Assembly (NCBI GenBank): GCA_026826555.1
Contig: JAKSZT010000142.1
Span: 1,101,591-1,165,590 of the forward strand
DNA: 64,000 bases
Direction of reading: 5' to 3'
Origin: Tolypeutes matacus
Lineage: Eukaryota > Chordata > Mammalia > Cingulata > Chlamyphoridae
Shown: positions 47,909-59,430 of the stretch, piece by piece
How positions within the stretch are numbered: the stretch's first letter is position 1
Layout: the number at the start of each line of letters is the position of its first letter
The notes under the pieces: model-generated
The model's database searches: none
Seen by the model: only the letters and a program-made list of their open reading frames with translations
Told to the model about the DNA's origin: nothing
Made by a program: the position numbers and the translations under genes

Positions 47909-48894
47909 ATGCCTAAGCACCAACAAAAAATTATAGGCCATACTAAGAAAATAGAAGACATGGCCCAAGAAAAGGAATACAGCAAAGTCCCAGAAGACAT
48001 GCAGAATTTGAGAGAACTAATCAGTGAGATGAACACACATTTCCAAAATCAAATTAATGAGATGAAAGAGAATATAGTTAAAGGGATCAATGACATCAAG
48101 AAGTCATTGCGCGAACGTAAAGAAGAATTTGATTCGTGAACAGAAAATTAACGGAGTTCATGGGAATGAAAGACACAATAGATGAAGTAAAAAATACATT
48201 TGAAGCATACAACAGCAGACTCAAAATGATAGAAAAGAATAAGTGATACTGAGATAGAGTAGCTAAAATTGAAGAGACAAAAGAACAGAGAGAGAAAAGA
48301 ATGGAAAAAATTGAGCAGGGGCTCAAAGAGTTGAAAGACAACACAAAACGCCAGCACATACGTGTCATGGGAGTTCCAGAAGGAGAAGAGGAAGGAAAAG
48401 GGGCAGAAAGAGTATTTGAGGAAATAATAGCTGAAAATTTCCCAACTCTCACGAAAGAAATGAACTTACATGTCCAAGAAGCACACCGTACCCCAATAAG
48501 AATAAATCCAAATAGACCTACGCCAAGACACATATTATTCAGAATGTCAAATATAAAAGATAGAGAGAAAATTCTCATAGCAGCAAGAGAGAAGCAAACG
48601 ATCACGTACAAAGGATGTCCAGTAAGACTTTGTGCAGATTTCTCTTCAGAAACCATGGAAGCGAGAAGACAGTGGTATGATACAATTAGGAAACTGACAG
48701 AGAAAAACTGCCAGCCGAGAATTCTTTATCCAGCAAAACTGTCCTTCAAATATGAAGGTGAATATAAAGTATTCACAAACAAACAGAAACTAAGAGAGTT
48801 TGCAAAAAAGAATCCACCTTTGCAGGAAATATTAAAAGAAGCCTTAGAAACTGAAAGAAAAAGACAGGAGAGAGAGGCTTGGAGGAGAGTATAG
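47909..48894 (+). pseudogene. Broken L1 ORF1 (RNA-binding chaperone)
   Basis: Starts at ATG 47909 with a coiled-coil-rich Lys/Glu segment. A frameshift at about 48130 moves the frame, and TGA codons at 48244-48246 and 48250-48252 interrupt the coiled coil. From 48301 to the stop at 48892-48894 the RRM and C-terminal domains are open (197 aa), with 'IRVMGVPEGEEEGKG', 'TPRHILFRMSNIKDREK' and 'YPAKLSFKYEGE'. The family forms trimers that coat L1 RNA. No full-length protein can be made. Confidence 0.9.
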
Positions 48895-48975
48895 AATAAA
48901 GAAAAGCAGAAAGGATAACCAAAAGAGTAAAAAGACAGGCAAAAATAACATGACATATGAAAACCAAAGAATAAA

Positions 48976-51900
48976 ATGGAGGAAATAACTAGTGCGTTTT
49001 CAGTAATATCATTGAATGTGAATGGATTAAATTCCCCAATCAAAAGATACAGGCTGACAGAATGGATAAAAAAACATGAGCCATCCATATGCTGCTTACA
49101 AGAAACGTACCTCAGACACAAGGGTACAAACTGGCTGAAAGTAAAAGGTTGGAAAAAGATACTCCATGCGAATAGTAAACAGAAAATAGCAGGGGTAGCT
49201 GTACTAATATCAGACAAAACAGACTTCAAATGCAAAAAAGTGATAAGAGATGTGGAAGGCCATTATATATTAATAAAAGGGACGATCCTCCAGGAAGATA
49301 TAACAGTCATAAATATCTACGCACCTAACCAGGGTGCCCCAAAATATATGAGACAAACTCTGGCAAAACTGAAGGGAGAAATAGACATTTCTACAATATT
49401 CGTTGGAGACTTCAACACCCCTCTCACATCATTAGATAAATCAACTAGACAGAAGATCAACAAGGAAACAGAAAACTTGAACAATATGATCAACAAATTA
49501 GACCTAACAGACATATACAGAACACCGCATTCAAACTCAGCAGGTTATACATTCTTCTCAAGTGCCCATGGATCTTTCTCCAGGATAGACCACATGTTAG
49601 GTCACAATAAAGCTCTCAATAAATATAAAAAAGATTGAAATTATACAAAGCACCTTCTCAGATCATAATGCAATGAAACTAGAAATCAATAACAGGCAGG
49701 AAAAAAGGAAATTTGCAAATGTGTGGAGACTGAACAACACACTCCTAAATATTCAGTGGGTCAAAGAAGAAATTGCAAGTGAAATCAGTAAATATATTGA
49801 GACAAATGAAAATGGGAACACAACATATCAAAACTTATGGGATACAGCAAAGGCAGTCTTGAGAGGGAAATTTGTAGCCCTAAATGCCTATATTAAGAAA
49901 CAAGAAAGAGCTAAACTCAAAGATTTAACTGAACAACTTGAGAAACTAGAAAAAGAACAGCAAACCAATCCCAAAGCAAAAAGAAGGAAAGAAATAATAA
50001 AGATTAGAGCAGAAATAAATGAAAATGAGAACAAAAAAGCAACAGAGAAAATCAACAAAACCAAAAGCTGGTTCTTTGAGATCAATAAAATTGACAAGCC
50101 CCTCGCTAGACTAACAAAGAAAAAAAGAGAAAAGATGCAAATAAATACAATCAGAAATGAAAGGGGGGAAATTACAAATGACCTCACAGAAATAAAAGGA
50201 ATCATAAGAGGATGTTATGAGAAACTATATGCCAACAAACTAGACAACCTGGATGAAATGGACAAATTTCTAGAAACTCATAACCAACCTACACTGACAC
50301 AACAAGAAATACAAGAACTTAACAAACCAATCACAATTAAGGAGATTGAATCTGTCATCAAAAATCTCCCAGCAAAGAAAAGTCCAGGACCAGATGGCTT
50401 CACAGGTGAGTTCTACCAAGCATTTCAAAAAGAATTAACACCAATCCTGTTTAAACTCTCCCAAAAAATTGAAGAGGAGGGAAAATTACCCAACACATTT
50501 TATGAAGCCAACATCACCCTAATACCAAAGCCAGATAAAGATTCCACAAGAAAAGAAAATTACAGACCAATCTCTCTCATGAACATAGATGCAAAAATTC
50601 TCAACAAAATACTTGCAAATTAAATCCAACAGCATATCAAAAGACTTATACATCAAGACCAAGTGGGATTTATTCCTGGTATGCAAGGCTGGTTCAACAT
50701 AAGAAAATCAACCAATGTAATATACCACATTAACAAATTGAAGGAAAAAACCCACATGATCATCTCAATAGATGCAGAAAAGGCATTTGACAAAATCCAA
50801 CATCCTTTTTTGATAAAAATACTTCAAAAGACAGGAATAAAAGGAAAATTCCACAATATGATAAAAGGCATATATGAAAAACCCACAGCCAACATCATAC
50901 TCAATGGGAAAAGGTTGAAAGCTTTCCCCCTAAGATCAGGAACAAGACAAGGATGCCCACTGTTACCATTGTTATTCAACATTGTACTAGAAGTTCTAGC
51001 TAGTGCAATTAGACAAGACAAAAAAATTAAAGGCGTCCAAATAGGAAAAGAGGAAGTAAAACTCTCACTGTTTGCGGATGACATGATCCTGTATTTAGAA
51101 AATCCTGAAGTATCCACAACAAAGCTACTTGAACTAATAAATGAGTTCAGCAAAGTGGCAGGATATAAGATCAACACGCAAGAATCAGTAATGTTTTTGC
51201 ACACTAGTACTGAACAATCTGAGGAGGAAATCAGGAGGAAAATTCCATTTTCAATAGCAACAAAAAGACTCAAATACCTAGGAGTTAATTTAACCAAGGA
51301 AGTACAGGACCTATATGCAGAAAACTACAAAACAATGCTAAAATAAATAAAAAAAGACCTAAACAAATGAAAAGACATTCCCTATTCATGGATTGGAAGA
51401 ATAAATATCGTGAAGATGTCAATCTTGCCCAAACTGATTTATAGATTCAATGCAATAGCAATCAAAATCCCAACAGCTTACTTTACAGAATTAGAGAATG
51501 CATTTACCAAATTCATCTGGAAGGGTAAGTGCACCCGAATAGCCAAAAGTATTCTAAAAAAGAAGAGCAATGTGGGAGGAATTTCGCTGCCTGACCTTGA
51601 AACATATTACAGAGCTACAGTGGTCAAAACTGCATGGTACTGGCATAAAGATAGACATATCGATCAGTGGAATAGAATTGAGAATCCAGAAATAAACCCT
51701 CACCTATACAGTCAACTGGTTTTTGACAAACCTACCAAGTCCACGCTGAAGGGAAAAAACTGTCTCTTCAAGAAATGGTGTTGGGAGAACTGGATATCTG
51801 TAACCAAAAGAATGAAAGAGGACCCCTGTCTCACCCCCTATACAAGAATCAACTCAAAATGGATCAGAGATCTAAATATAAAAGCCAGGACCATAAAACT

Positions 51901-52777
51901 AGTAGAAGAAAATGTAGGGAAACATCTTCAAGACCTTGTAGTAGGTGGTGGTTTCTTGGACCTCACACCCAAAGCACATGCAACAAAAGAAAAATTAGAT
52001 AAATGGGACCTCCTCAAAATTAAACACTTTTGCACCTCACAGGAATTTGTCAGGAGGGTGAAAAGGCAGCCAACTCAATGGGAAAAAATATTTGGAAATC
52101 ACATATCTGATAAGGGTTTAATATCCAGGATATATAAAGAGATGTTACAACTCAACAATAAAAAGTCAAATGACCCAATTGACTTGAATAGACATTTTTC
52201 CGAAGAAGAAATACAAATGGCCAAAAAACACATGAAGAAATGCTCAACATCACTCATGATTAGGGAAATGCAAATCAAAACTATAATGAGATATCATTTC
52301 ACACCTATCAGAATGGCCACAATTAAAAAGACAGAGAACTACAAGTGTTGGAGAGGATGTGGAGAGATAGGAACACTTCTTCACTGTTGGTGGGAATGCA
52401 GGATGGTACAACCACTATGGAGGACTTTTTGGCAGTTCCTAAAGAAGTTGAATATAGACTTGCCATGTGACCCTGCAATACCACTACTGGGTATATACCC
52501 AGAAGAACTGAGAGCAGTGACACGAACAGACATCTGCACACCCATGTTCATAGCCACATTATTCACCATTGCCAAAAGTTGGAAACAACCCAGATGTCCA
52601 TCAACAGATGAATGGATAAACAAACTGTGGTCTATTCACATGATGGAATATTATGCAGCTATAAGAAGAAATGAAGTCATAAAGCATATGGCAACATGGA
52701 TGAACCTGGAGGACATTATTTTGAGTGAAGCAAGCCAGACACAAAAGGACAAATACTGTATGAATGCATTACAATGA
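48976..52777 (+). pseudogene. Broken L1 ORF2 (endonuclease/reverse transcriptase)
   Basis: Starts at ATG 48976, 81 bp after ORF1. Apurinic-type endonuclease domain first: 'LNVNGLNSP', 'LQETYL', 'NIYAPN', 'GDFNT', and 'SDHNA' past the break. A 1-bp gain in an A-run at about 49628-49633 ends the frame at 49638 and the rest continues in the next frame. The RT domain follows, with 'FADD' at about 51072, then a Cys-rich C-terminal region ('[18 protein letters not shown]', about 52345-52400). Stop codons in the second frame: TAA 50621-50623, TAA 51344-51346, TGA 51368-51370. Normal stop 52775-52777. Four lesions in all. Confidence 0.93.
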
Positions 52778-53039
52778 ACCAAATATATTGTGTAATATAT
52801 TGTTTGATTCACACACAAAAAAACAAACAAAAAACAAAACAACAACAAAAAAATTTACATGTATCCATTACATTTAATTGAGAAATGTATATATTTATTC
52901 ATCTGTGTTTACTTTTTAGTTTTTAATTGCTTATGTTTTCAATTATTAAATGTACAAAATAAACTTAAAAAAAAAAAAAAAAGAAGTTTTAGGTCACAGT
53001 AAAGAAGTGAATAAGTTTTTGAATTCTTGTCCTAACCAG

Positions 53040-53635
53040 TCTCCTCTTCTTTCTTTTTTTAAGTCTATGACTTCTCAACTGTAAGTTCTATCTTGTCCCA
53101 GAATCTGGTGCAAATATTATCATGGGAACCTGAAGGGAGTTGGAGTGTGTGTAGGATAAAAAAATCCAGGAAAATACCTATGGGTCCCTGTATTTTTTAT
53201 TTTTTTATAGAACCACTCTAAATCTTTGGCTTCGTTTCAGTGACTGAGCTTGTTCTGAGACCAAGTCTCGATCCTTGTCTCTGCTGATTGTCTCAGCCCT
53301 GTCCCATTACATGAACCTTGAACTACTTGCTGTTTCCTCACACCTCCATGTCTCTGAACATGTTACTTCCTCTGGTGGAATAACTCACCCGGTTTTCACT
53401 TTCAATTCTCAGATTGAGTCTCACCTTCTTAGAAGTCACTCCTGACACTGGTGTTGTGTGTTTTATTAACTGATCCTCATATGGCTTATCATAGCATGCT
53501 GTAACTAGCATAGCCATTACCATATTTATTGTTATGTTATTCTTACTTTTGGACTATCCTGTTATTTATCATCTTTGTATTTATTGTATCCAGCATAGTG
53601 ATTAGCACAGAATAAGAGGTCAATAAATGTATATT
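53040..53635 (+). repeat. L2 LINE 3' region
   Basis: From about 53220: 'catgtctctgaacatgttac', 'cactcctgacactggtgtt', 'tagtgattagcacagaataa' and 'ggtcaataaatgtat' in L2 order. 53040-53220 is unassigned. Confidence 0.65.
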
Positions 53636-53639
53636 TTAA

Positions 53640-53735
53640 AAAAGAAAGGAAGAAAGAAAGAAAGGAAGGAAATGAATAAATTAGAAAAGAAAAGATCATA
53701 AGAAGGAAAGAAAGAACAGAAGTAAACAAGAGAGA
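53640..53735. repeat. (GAAA)n/(GGAA)n low-complexity tract
   Basis: Purine tract of GAAA and GGAA units directly after the L2 tail. Confidence 0.85.
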
Positions 53736-53739
53736 GGGA

Positions 53740-55975
53740 AAGAGAAGTTTATGACACAATCTTTCATTTCAAAAAGGAATTTGAGGAAAGAAACCAGAGA
53801 AAATAGGACAACCACAGACATTTCCTTGTTTAAACAACAACTTTATTTGTAACCTTGATAATAATAGAGCAATAAAATGCCAAGAACAACAAAAACACTT
53901 TTATACTGTAATATAATAATCCTTTTTACCTCAGAAAACTCCATTAGCCAAGAGCACTGCTATTTGGATTACTTTATTTTTCCTGATATGGTTGTGTTAT
54001 TCAAATACAGAGAAAGTTAGGCTTGGACTGAGAGTTCAGGCTGTAATTCAGTGATACACTTTATACTAGATTTCAGAAGAATAATCCTCAACTCTGGTCA
54101 TATCCCCTTTACCTCAATACATTAGAAGCTCATTCATGTAATTATAAGACTAATGCAGTATCTTCACAATGCCACTATATTAAACATTTTTTTGTCCACT
54201 TGAGCTGCAGCAAATAGTAGAATGAGGCAAAATATTTAAATAAATTTATAAGCAAATAAATTATTTTGTTGTTGGGTTAGTAGTTCAATATAATGATAAT
54301 GAGAATAAACCTCCCTATTAAACAACAACCTTGAATAAATTGTGGAAACTGTGGGAATGGCCTAAATATTTTAAAACTAGTTACTTACCAACAGCCTTCA
54401 TGTTTTAAAAATAATTATTTAGAGGGGTTTACACCTGTACATTCTCTGCCTAACAACACTCTCCAGCTGCTTCTATTTTCTGGCCAAGTAATTCCCTTAG
54501 GGTTCTGACGATGCATAAAAATTGCTGATGGTTTCTGCCTCTTGGCAACTAGGAACATATAAAGTAGTTCTGGCTGCTTCTTTAGGCCGTGGGAGAAGAA
54601 ATGTGACAGATATAGAAAAGATATAGAAAAGAAGCATCACTTTACAGAAGATTTCAACATTTTAGGGTATATGGGTATAGATCATATTTCTATCTCAGAA
54701 AGGTATATTAGTCTAAGAACATCTCACATGATCCAAATCTATGTCATGGGACGACACTCAAGAAGATTGCCAAAGTAAGTTTCCCATCTGGAATGTCGCT
54801 CTAATAGTTGGTGAAAGAGGCAGGTCAATTTTCCTTGATTCAAGTCATATTCAATGATAAAGAATATTTAAATTCTTCACCTATTGAACAATATTTCTAA
54901 TAATTAAACTAAGTAATTTGATGAATATTATAACAATAAAGGAAGTATCAATGTTTTTTTTCAATTGGAATTTAGTCCTAGCTTTACCACAGAGAAACGT
55001 AGATAATTCAGTTTCCTTCTTGGGCCTCATTTGTTTCACCAATAGTTAAAATGAGTGTAATAAAATCAAGTCACTTGATTTCTCTAAGATCTTTTTAGTA
55101 TAGGATTTTATATAATGTATGTTGTAGTATAAGGGAAATATGGGAAGGTACTTTAAAGGTGTTACTCTAGAATGAATGGATTTTGCCAAAATTGGGTTTT
55201 ATTCAGCTTTTTATATTTACAATACAGAGCTTGTGTTCAATAAACAGTAAAAGAAAAGATAAATAATCATCAGACTGTGCGATACAGAAGACAAAATAGA
55301 TAATACTTTGAACAGCCTTCACAATATATTACAAATTAACTCATTTGCAGATTTTTCAATACTTTACATTTCTCAGATTGTTTTCCCTTATGTGTCCGCC
55401 CCACAGATAATTAGTAATTTGCTTCCTCAGTTGTGGACAATTAGAGAATTAGGATAGGTTGTCACTTAATATCTTTCTTTGGGTAAAAGTTTAAAGGACC
55501 TGTAATAAAATGATGTCAACTGACCAGAGACATGACAGCATGTAAACGTGTCATGATGTCTCTACAAAGGTTATTGAAGTTAAATATCGCACAAAGAGTT
55601 TGGCCTAGAATGGAGCTCAGTGTTAGGAGATACAGATTTTTGCTCTCTGCTCTTGGCAAATCACGCATAGGAGAAACTAAGACTAAATCTGAGACTATAC
55701 CAGGGGGTCTCAGAAGCTGCCTTGCTATTTGCTCCATCTGAAGTGATTTAGGTGAGCTTATGGAGTTAAATAATTGAGTGACCTTGCTTCTTTTATAACA
55801 CAGATCCCTTTACAACTAGTATATATTATTTAGCATGATCCTAGAGAGAGCTAATTTGATCTGAGAACTTGGAGAAGTTATTGGAAATAAACACTCAGTT
55901 CCACAGAGTCTCCAGTCCACAGAGTTCAGATGTCTGGTACTGATGCTCCTAAAATGTCATTGCTAAAATGATCAG
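53740..55975. other. Intergenic, nothing recognised
   Basis: AT-rich. Short frames at 55516-55741 on both strands overlap one another and show no known motif. Confidence 0.4.
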
Positions 55976-55979
55976 AATT

Positions 55980-56150
55980 TTTTTACATCCATTACCTTAT
56001 TTGACTCTTAACATGGGTGGCAATATTATCTCACTTATAGGGGAGGATGCTCAGATTCACGGAATTTAGGAAACTTATTTCAAGGACCCCAGTCTGTTAG
56101 AGGCAGAGCTGTGAGTCAAGCCCAGTTCTTCTATCTTGCTTTTCCTATCT
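55980..56150 (-). repeat. MIR-type SINE, antisense
   Basis: 'cattaccttatttgactct', 'cagtctgttagaggcagagc' and 'gtgagtcaagcccagttctt' fit reversed MIR. Confidence 0.6.
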
Positions 56151-56559
56151 ATACTTTTTCTTCCAGTGAAGAAAGCAGAATGGTCTTGGATCCAAGACTT
56201 GTATTAATTTTATGAGCTCCTGAGGGTATCCCATTTAAAGCCAAAGTTGTCAGCACTCAGGGAGACTAGAACAGCTGCCCAAATATATTTGAGTATCCTT
56301 GCTTGAAATTTTAAGCAAATATAGGTAATTATATGCATTATATTTTGTTACTGCTCCGGTCAGAGGAATATTTTGAGAGAGTAGGTATCAGTAATGGATG
56401 CACTTTCTGAGATTTCAACAAGAATGGAAATACATAAAAAATGGAACTCGGAGATGAACATGTTAACGAGGTTAGTGTCCAAAGACCTCTCCTATCAAGT
56501 TTCTGTCCTTCCTTCTAGTCAGCATGTTCTTTAATAACTATGATGAGGAATAATTATAT

Positions 56560-56790
56560 ATACATTTAGTGTGTGTCGTGGAGACAAGTTCTTCATATGT
56601 CATTCATGTTTAATCCTTGCAATACCTTATGAGGTAGGCACTATTCTTATCCACATGTTACAACTGGAAGAACTGAGGCACAGGCAATTATGTGATTTGC
56701 CGAAAGTCATACTGTTAACAAGTGGTAGAGCTGGAATTTGAACCTACGCTAGCTGGATTCCAGGCTTTGTTTCAACAGCTACTCTTTATC
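56560..56790 (-). repeat. MIR-type SINE, antisense
   Basis: 'cttatgaggtaggcactat', 'aactgaggcacaggcaatta' and 'agtggtagagctggaatttg' are a good reversed MIR match. Confidence 0.75.
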
Positions 56791-56859
56791 ACCTCTCATT
56801 CCAGCTGCACTTCTGCTGCTGGAGTGAATTTTCTTCATATTCCCATAAATCATTCAGAA

Positions 56860-57235
56860 TAAATTCCTAACTCCTCCACTTAACACATAGATTTTATGAT
56901 CTGGACTTGTCTCATTTGTCAGCCTCATCTCCTGACAGTAGCCTAGGTAGATTCTGTGCTGAATCATATCAAACTTGCTGGCATTTCCCGTAGGGGAAGC
57001 TACACTGATTTGCACCCTTTAATCTTGATATATGCTATTCATTCAGCCTGGAATGTCCTTCCCATGCCCCACAATCTTCTTCATCATCAAGTTAACTCCG
57101 ACTCAACTTTCAAAATGCTACTCAGTGGTGACCTTCTCTGGAAAGCCTTCCTTAACCCGTATCACAGAGAACTATGATTGTTATTTTGCATGTGGATCTC
57201 CTGCATTTGAATGTTAATGTGTCAAATGAAATAAT
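56860..57235 (+). repeat. L2 LINE 3' region
   Basis: 'ttcattcagcctggaatgtc', 'gaccttctctggaaagcct' and 'tccttaacccgtatcac' are characteristic L2 blocks. The 73-codon frame here is a shadow of L2. Confidence 0.78.
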
Positions 57236-57370
57236 GTCTGGATTAATGATCAGTATCACATCACCCATTATTGCATTTCATAATAAGTTTAATTTGAGCA
57301 AAGTTGGGCACAAATTGCTTATTATGAGTTTGCAATTGCAATTGTAGTCTTTGTAAATACTGGACATGCT

Positions 57371-57484
57371 TAAAATAAAATAAAATAAAATAAAATAAAA
57401 TAAAATAAAATAAAATANNNNNNNNNNTAAAATAAAATAAAATAAAATAAAATAAAATAAAATAAAATAAAATAAAATAAAAAA
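57371..57484. repeat. (AAAAT)n microsatellite with a 10-N gap
   Basis: Perfect TAAAA/AAAAT units flank ten Ns at 57418-57427. The gap lies wholly inside the array, so the true repeat number is unknown. Confidence 0.97.
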
Positions 57485-57599
57485 GTAAAATCCTCTTCAT
57501 GATTAGCAGAAAAGAAATCTTTTGACATTGCAGAAGGTTTAAGACTTTCAAATGAGAAAGATGAACTGGTTATTGGTGTCATCAGCTCCAGCATCTGTG

Positions 57600-57840
57600 A
57601 AATAATAAACTTGGAAATCCCATTGCCTAAGTTCAAATACCAGTTCTGCCACTCACTATGATATTGGGCAAGTTATTTACTCTCTGTGCTTTCTTCATCT
57701 CTGAAGTAAGGATGATAACAATGATATCATGATAGCCTACCTCTTAAGATTGTTGTGAGAATTAAATGAATTAATATATGTAACACATAGAACATCTGGC
57801 ACATGGTAACTATAATAGGTTTTTTTACTATTACCTAAAC
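57600..57840 (+). repeat. MIR SINE
   Basis: 'aagttcaaataccagttctg', 'tgggcaagttatttactct' and 'gttgtgagaattaaatgaa' in direct MIR order. Confidence 0.75.
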
Positions 57841-58037
57841 CTTTCTTCAACCCTGATGTTTTTGTAAAGTGCTGATGACAAGGCAGAATTTGGCTTTGCT
57901 AGTATAGTGTCATAAAATATTTAAAAATCTTAAGGACATGGAGCATATCTTCTAATCACAGGTCTATATATATAAGAAAGGAGTTGATTTTTAAAATGCA
58001 GTTCTTTTTTTTTGAGAAGTTTGTTTATCTAACTTCT

Positions 58038-58072
58038 ATGTCTCTATCTATCTTCTATCTATCTTCTATCTG

Positions 58073-58110
<38 letters not shown>

Positions 58111-58143
58111 ATCTATCTATCTATCTATATCTATCTATCTTTT
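58038..58143. repeat. (TATC)n microsatellite
   Basis: CTAT/TATC tetranucleotide units with a few interruptions, likely polymorphic in length. Confidence 0.93.
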
Positions 58144-58199
58144 AACATCTATCTACCTACTGTCTATCATCTCCATCATCATTTTGCTCTAAGGGGATG

Positions 58200-58437
58200 T
58201 GTACAGTGTGGGTTCTGGAATCAAAATACCACAGTTCATATTCTAAGTAACCCATTCACTGACATGTTATATTGGGCAATTTACCTAACTTCTTAAAACT
58301 TTAGTGTTCTGTTATATAAAAGAGGGATAATAAAAATTATGGTATTGCTGTGAGAATACAGTGCAGTAGCACTTGCAAAGAGTTTAGCACTAAGTCTTTC
58401 ACATTGTAAAGTGTTTTGTAAATGTTAGCTACTATTA
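58200..58437 (+). repeat. MIR SINE, interrupted by an L1 insertion
   Basis: 'tgtgggttctggaatcaaa', 'ttgggcaatttacctaact', 'agaatacagtgcagtagc' and 'ttttgtaaatgttagctact' in MIR order. The element is cut at 58437 and its end resumes after 59073. Confidence 0.7.
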
Positions 58438-59073
58438 GTGTGGTACATTCATTACAATTGATGAAAACATTTTAGTGCATTGCCACTAAGCATGGATTAT
58501 AGTTTACATTGTAGTTTACACTCTCTCCCACACAATTTTGTAGGTTATGGCAAGATTATAATGGCCTGTATCTGTCACTGTAATGTCATTCAGGAAAATT
58601 CCCAAGTCCTCAAAATACCCCCATATTTCATCTGTATTTCCCTCTCCTTGCCCTCAGAACCTCTATGGCCACTGCCTCCACATGAATGATATAGTTTCTT
58701 CCATTGCTAGAATCACAATAAATGTATAGTAGAATACCAGTAAGTCTACTATAGTCCATAGTTCATTCCCCAATCCTGAGGATTCTGGAATGGTGTAGCC
58801 CAGAAAGATGTTGTTAATGTGGGAAAATGTGGGAGGTATAGGAAGTGGGGCATATGGGAATCTCCTATATTTTTACGTAACATTTATGTAATCTAAATAC
58901 CTCTTAAAAAATAAAAAATATATTTTAAAAAAGAATTATAGCACACAGAAAAATAGAAAAATGTAAAAGGGAGGTTTAGTGACAAAAAGAATTGAGGGAT
59001 AAATCTAATTGGAGTTCTGAAGTGAGGTAACAGAAACAGTATTTAAAGAGTTAAAAAATGTTAGCTACTATTA
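58420..59073 (+). mobile_element. Twin-primed L1-type insertion with 18-bp TSD
   Basis: 'aaatgttagctactatta' occurs at 58420-58437 and 59056-59073. The insert opens with an inverted (antisense) segment of the 1.8 kb repeat at 58438 to about 58797, switches through a short filler ('tagcccag') and continues in sense orientation from about 58804 to the A/T-rich end at about 58934 ('gttgttaatgtggg', 'ggcatatgggaatctcc'). The end of the inverted part and the start of the direct part are neighbours in the intact repeat, as twin priming predicts. About 120 bp (58935-59055) of unrelated sequence then precedes the right TSD. Confidence 0.88.
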
Positions 59074-59309
59074 ATTGTATGTCTACAATGGGAATGGGCA
59101 GATATATCAGGAATAAAGTTATATGTAAATGTTAATATTTCCTCTTAGTTACATTATATAACTTTTACATGATAGTTGAATAGATCAAATGACACATTCT
59201 ACTTATTAGAGAGATCCTACTTCATAGATTCAAATTACAAAGTAGAACACTTCATAAATACCAAAAAAGTCACATAACTGATTTCATTTTATTTTATTTC
59301 ATTCATCTT

Positions 59310-59430
59310 TTCAAGATGAAAAAAACTGAAATTCAAAGAAGATAGATTTGCCTAAATCTACCCAGTTGGTGCTCAGACTCAAATCATGTGGCTTCTGCAC
59401 AGTGCTTTTTCTCCTATACCATGCAGAAAA
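59310..59430 (-). repeat. MIR-type SINE fragment, antisense
   Basis: 'ctacccagttggtgctcag' and 'actcaaatcatgtggcttc' suggest reversed MIR. Diverged. Confidence 0.45.

Larger units (their letters stand above)
46763..52993 (+). mobile_element. Full-length L1 retrotransposon with 14-bp TSD
   Basis: 'aaagaagttttagg' occurs at 46763-46776 and again at 52980-52993. Between them lies a 6.2 kb L1 (46777-52979): a 5' UTR of about 1.13 kb, ORF1, ORF2, a short 3' UTR of about 190 bp and an A-tail. All L1 parts are in order and on the plus strand, the same strand as both OR4 genes. Both ORFs are broken, so it cannot move autonomously. Its 3' end is nearly identical to the 182-bp insert at 8825-9006. Confidence 0.95.

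Noticed and set aside
48096..48656. 186-codon minus-strand frame
   Set aside because: Antisense shadow of L1 ORF1.
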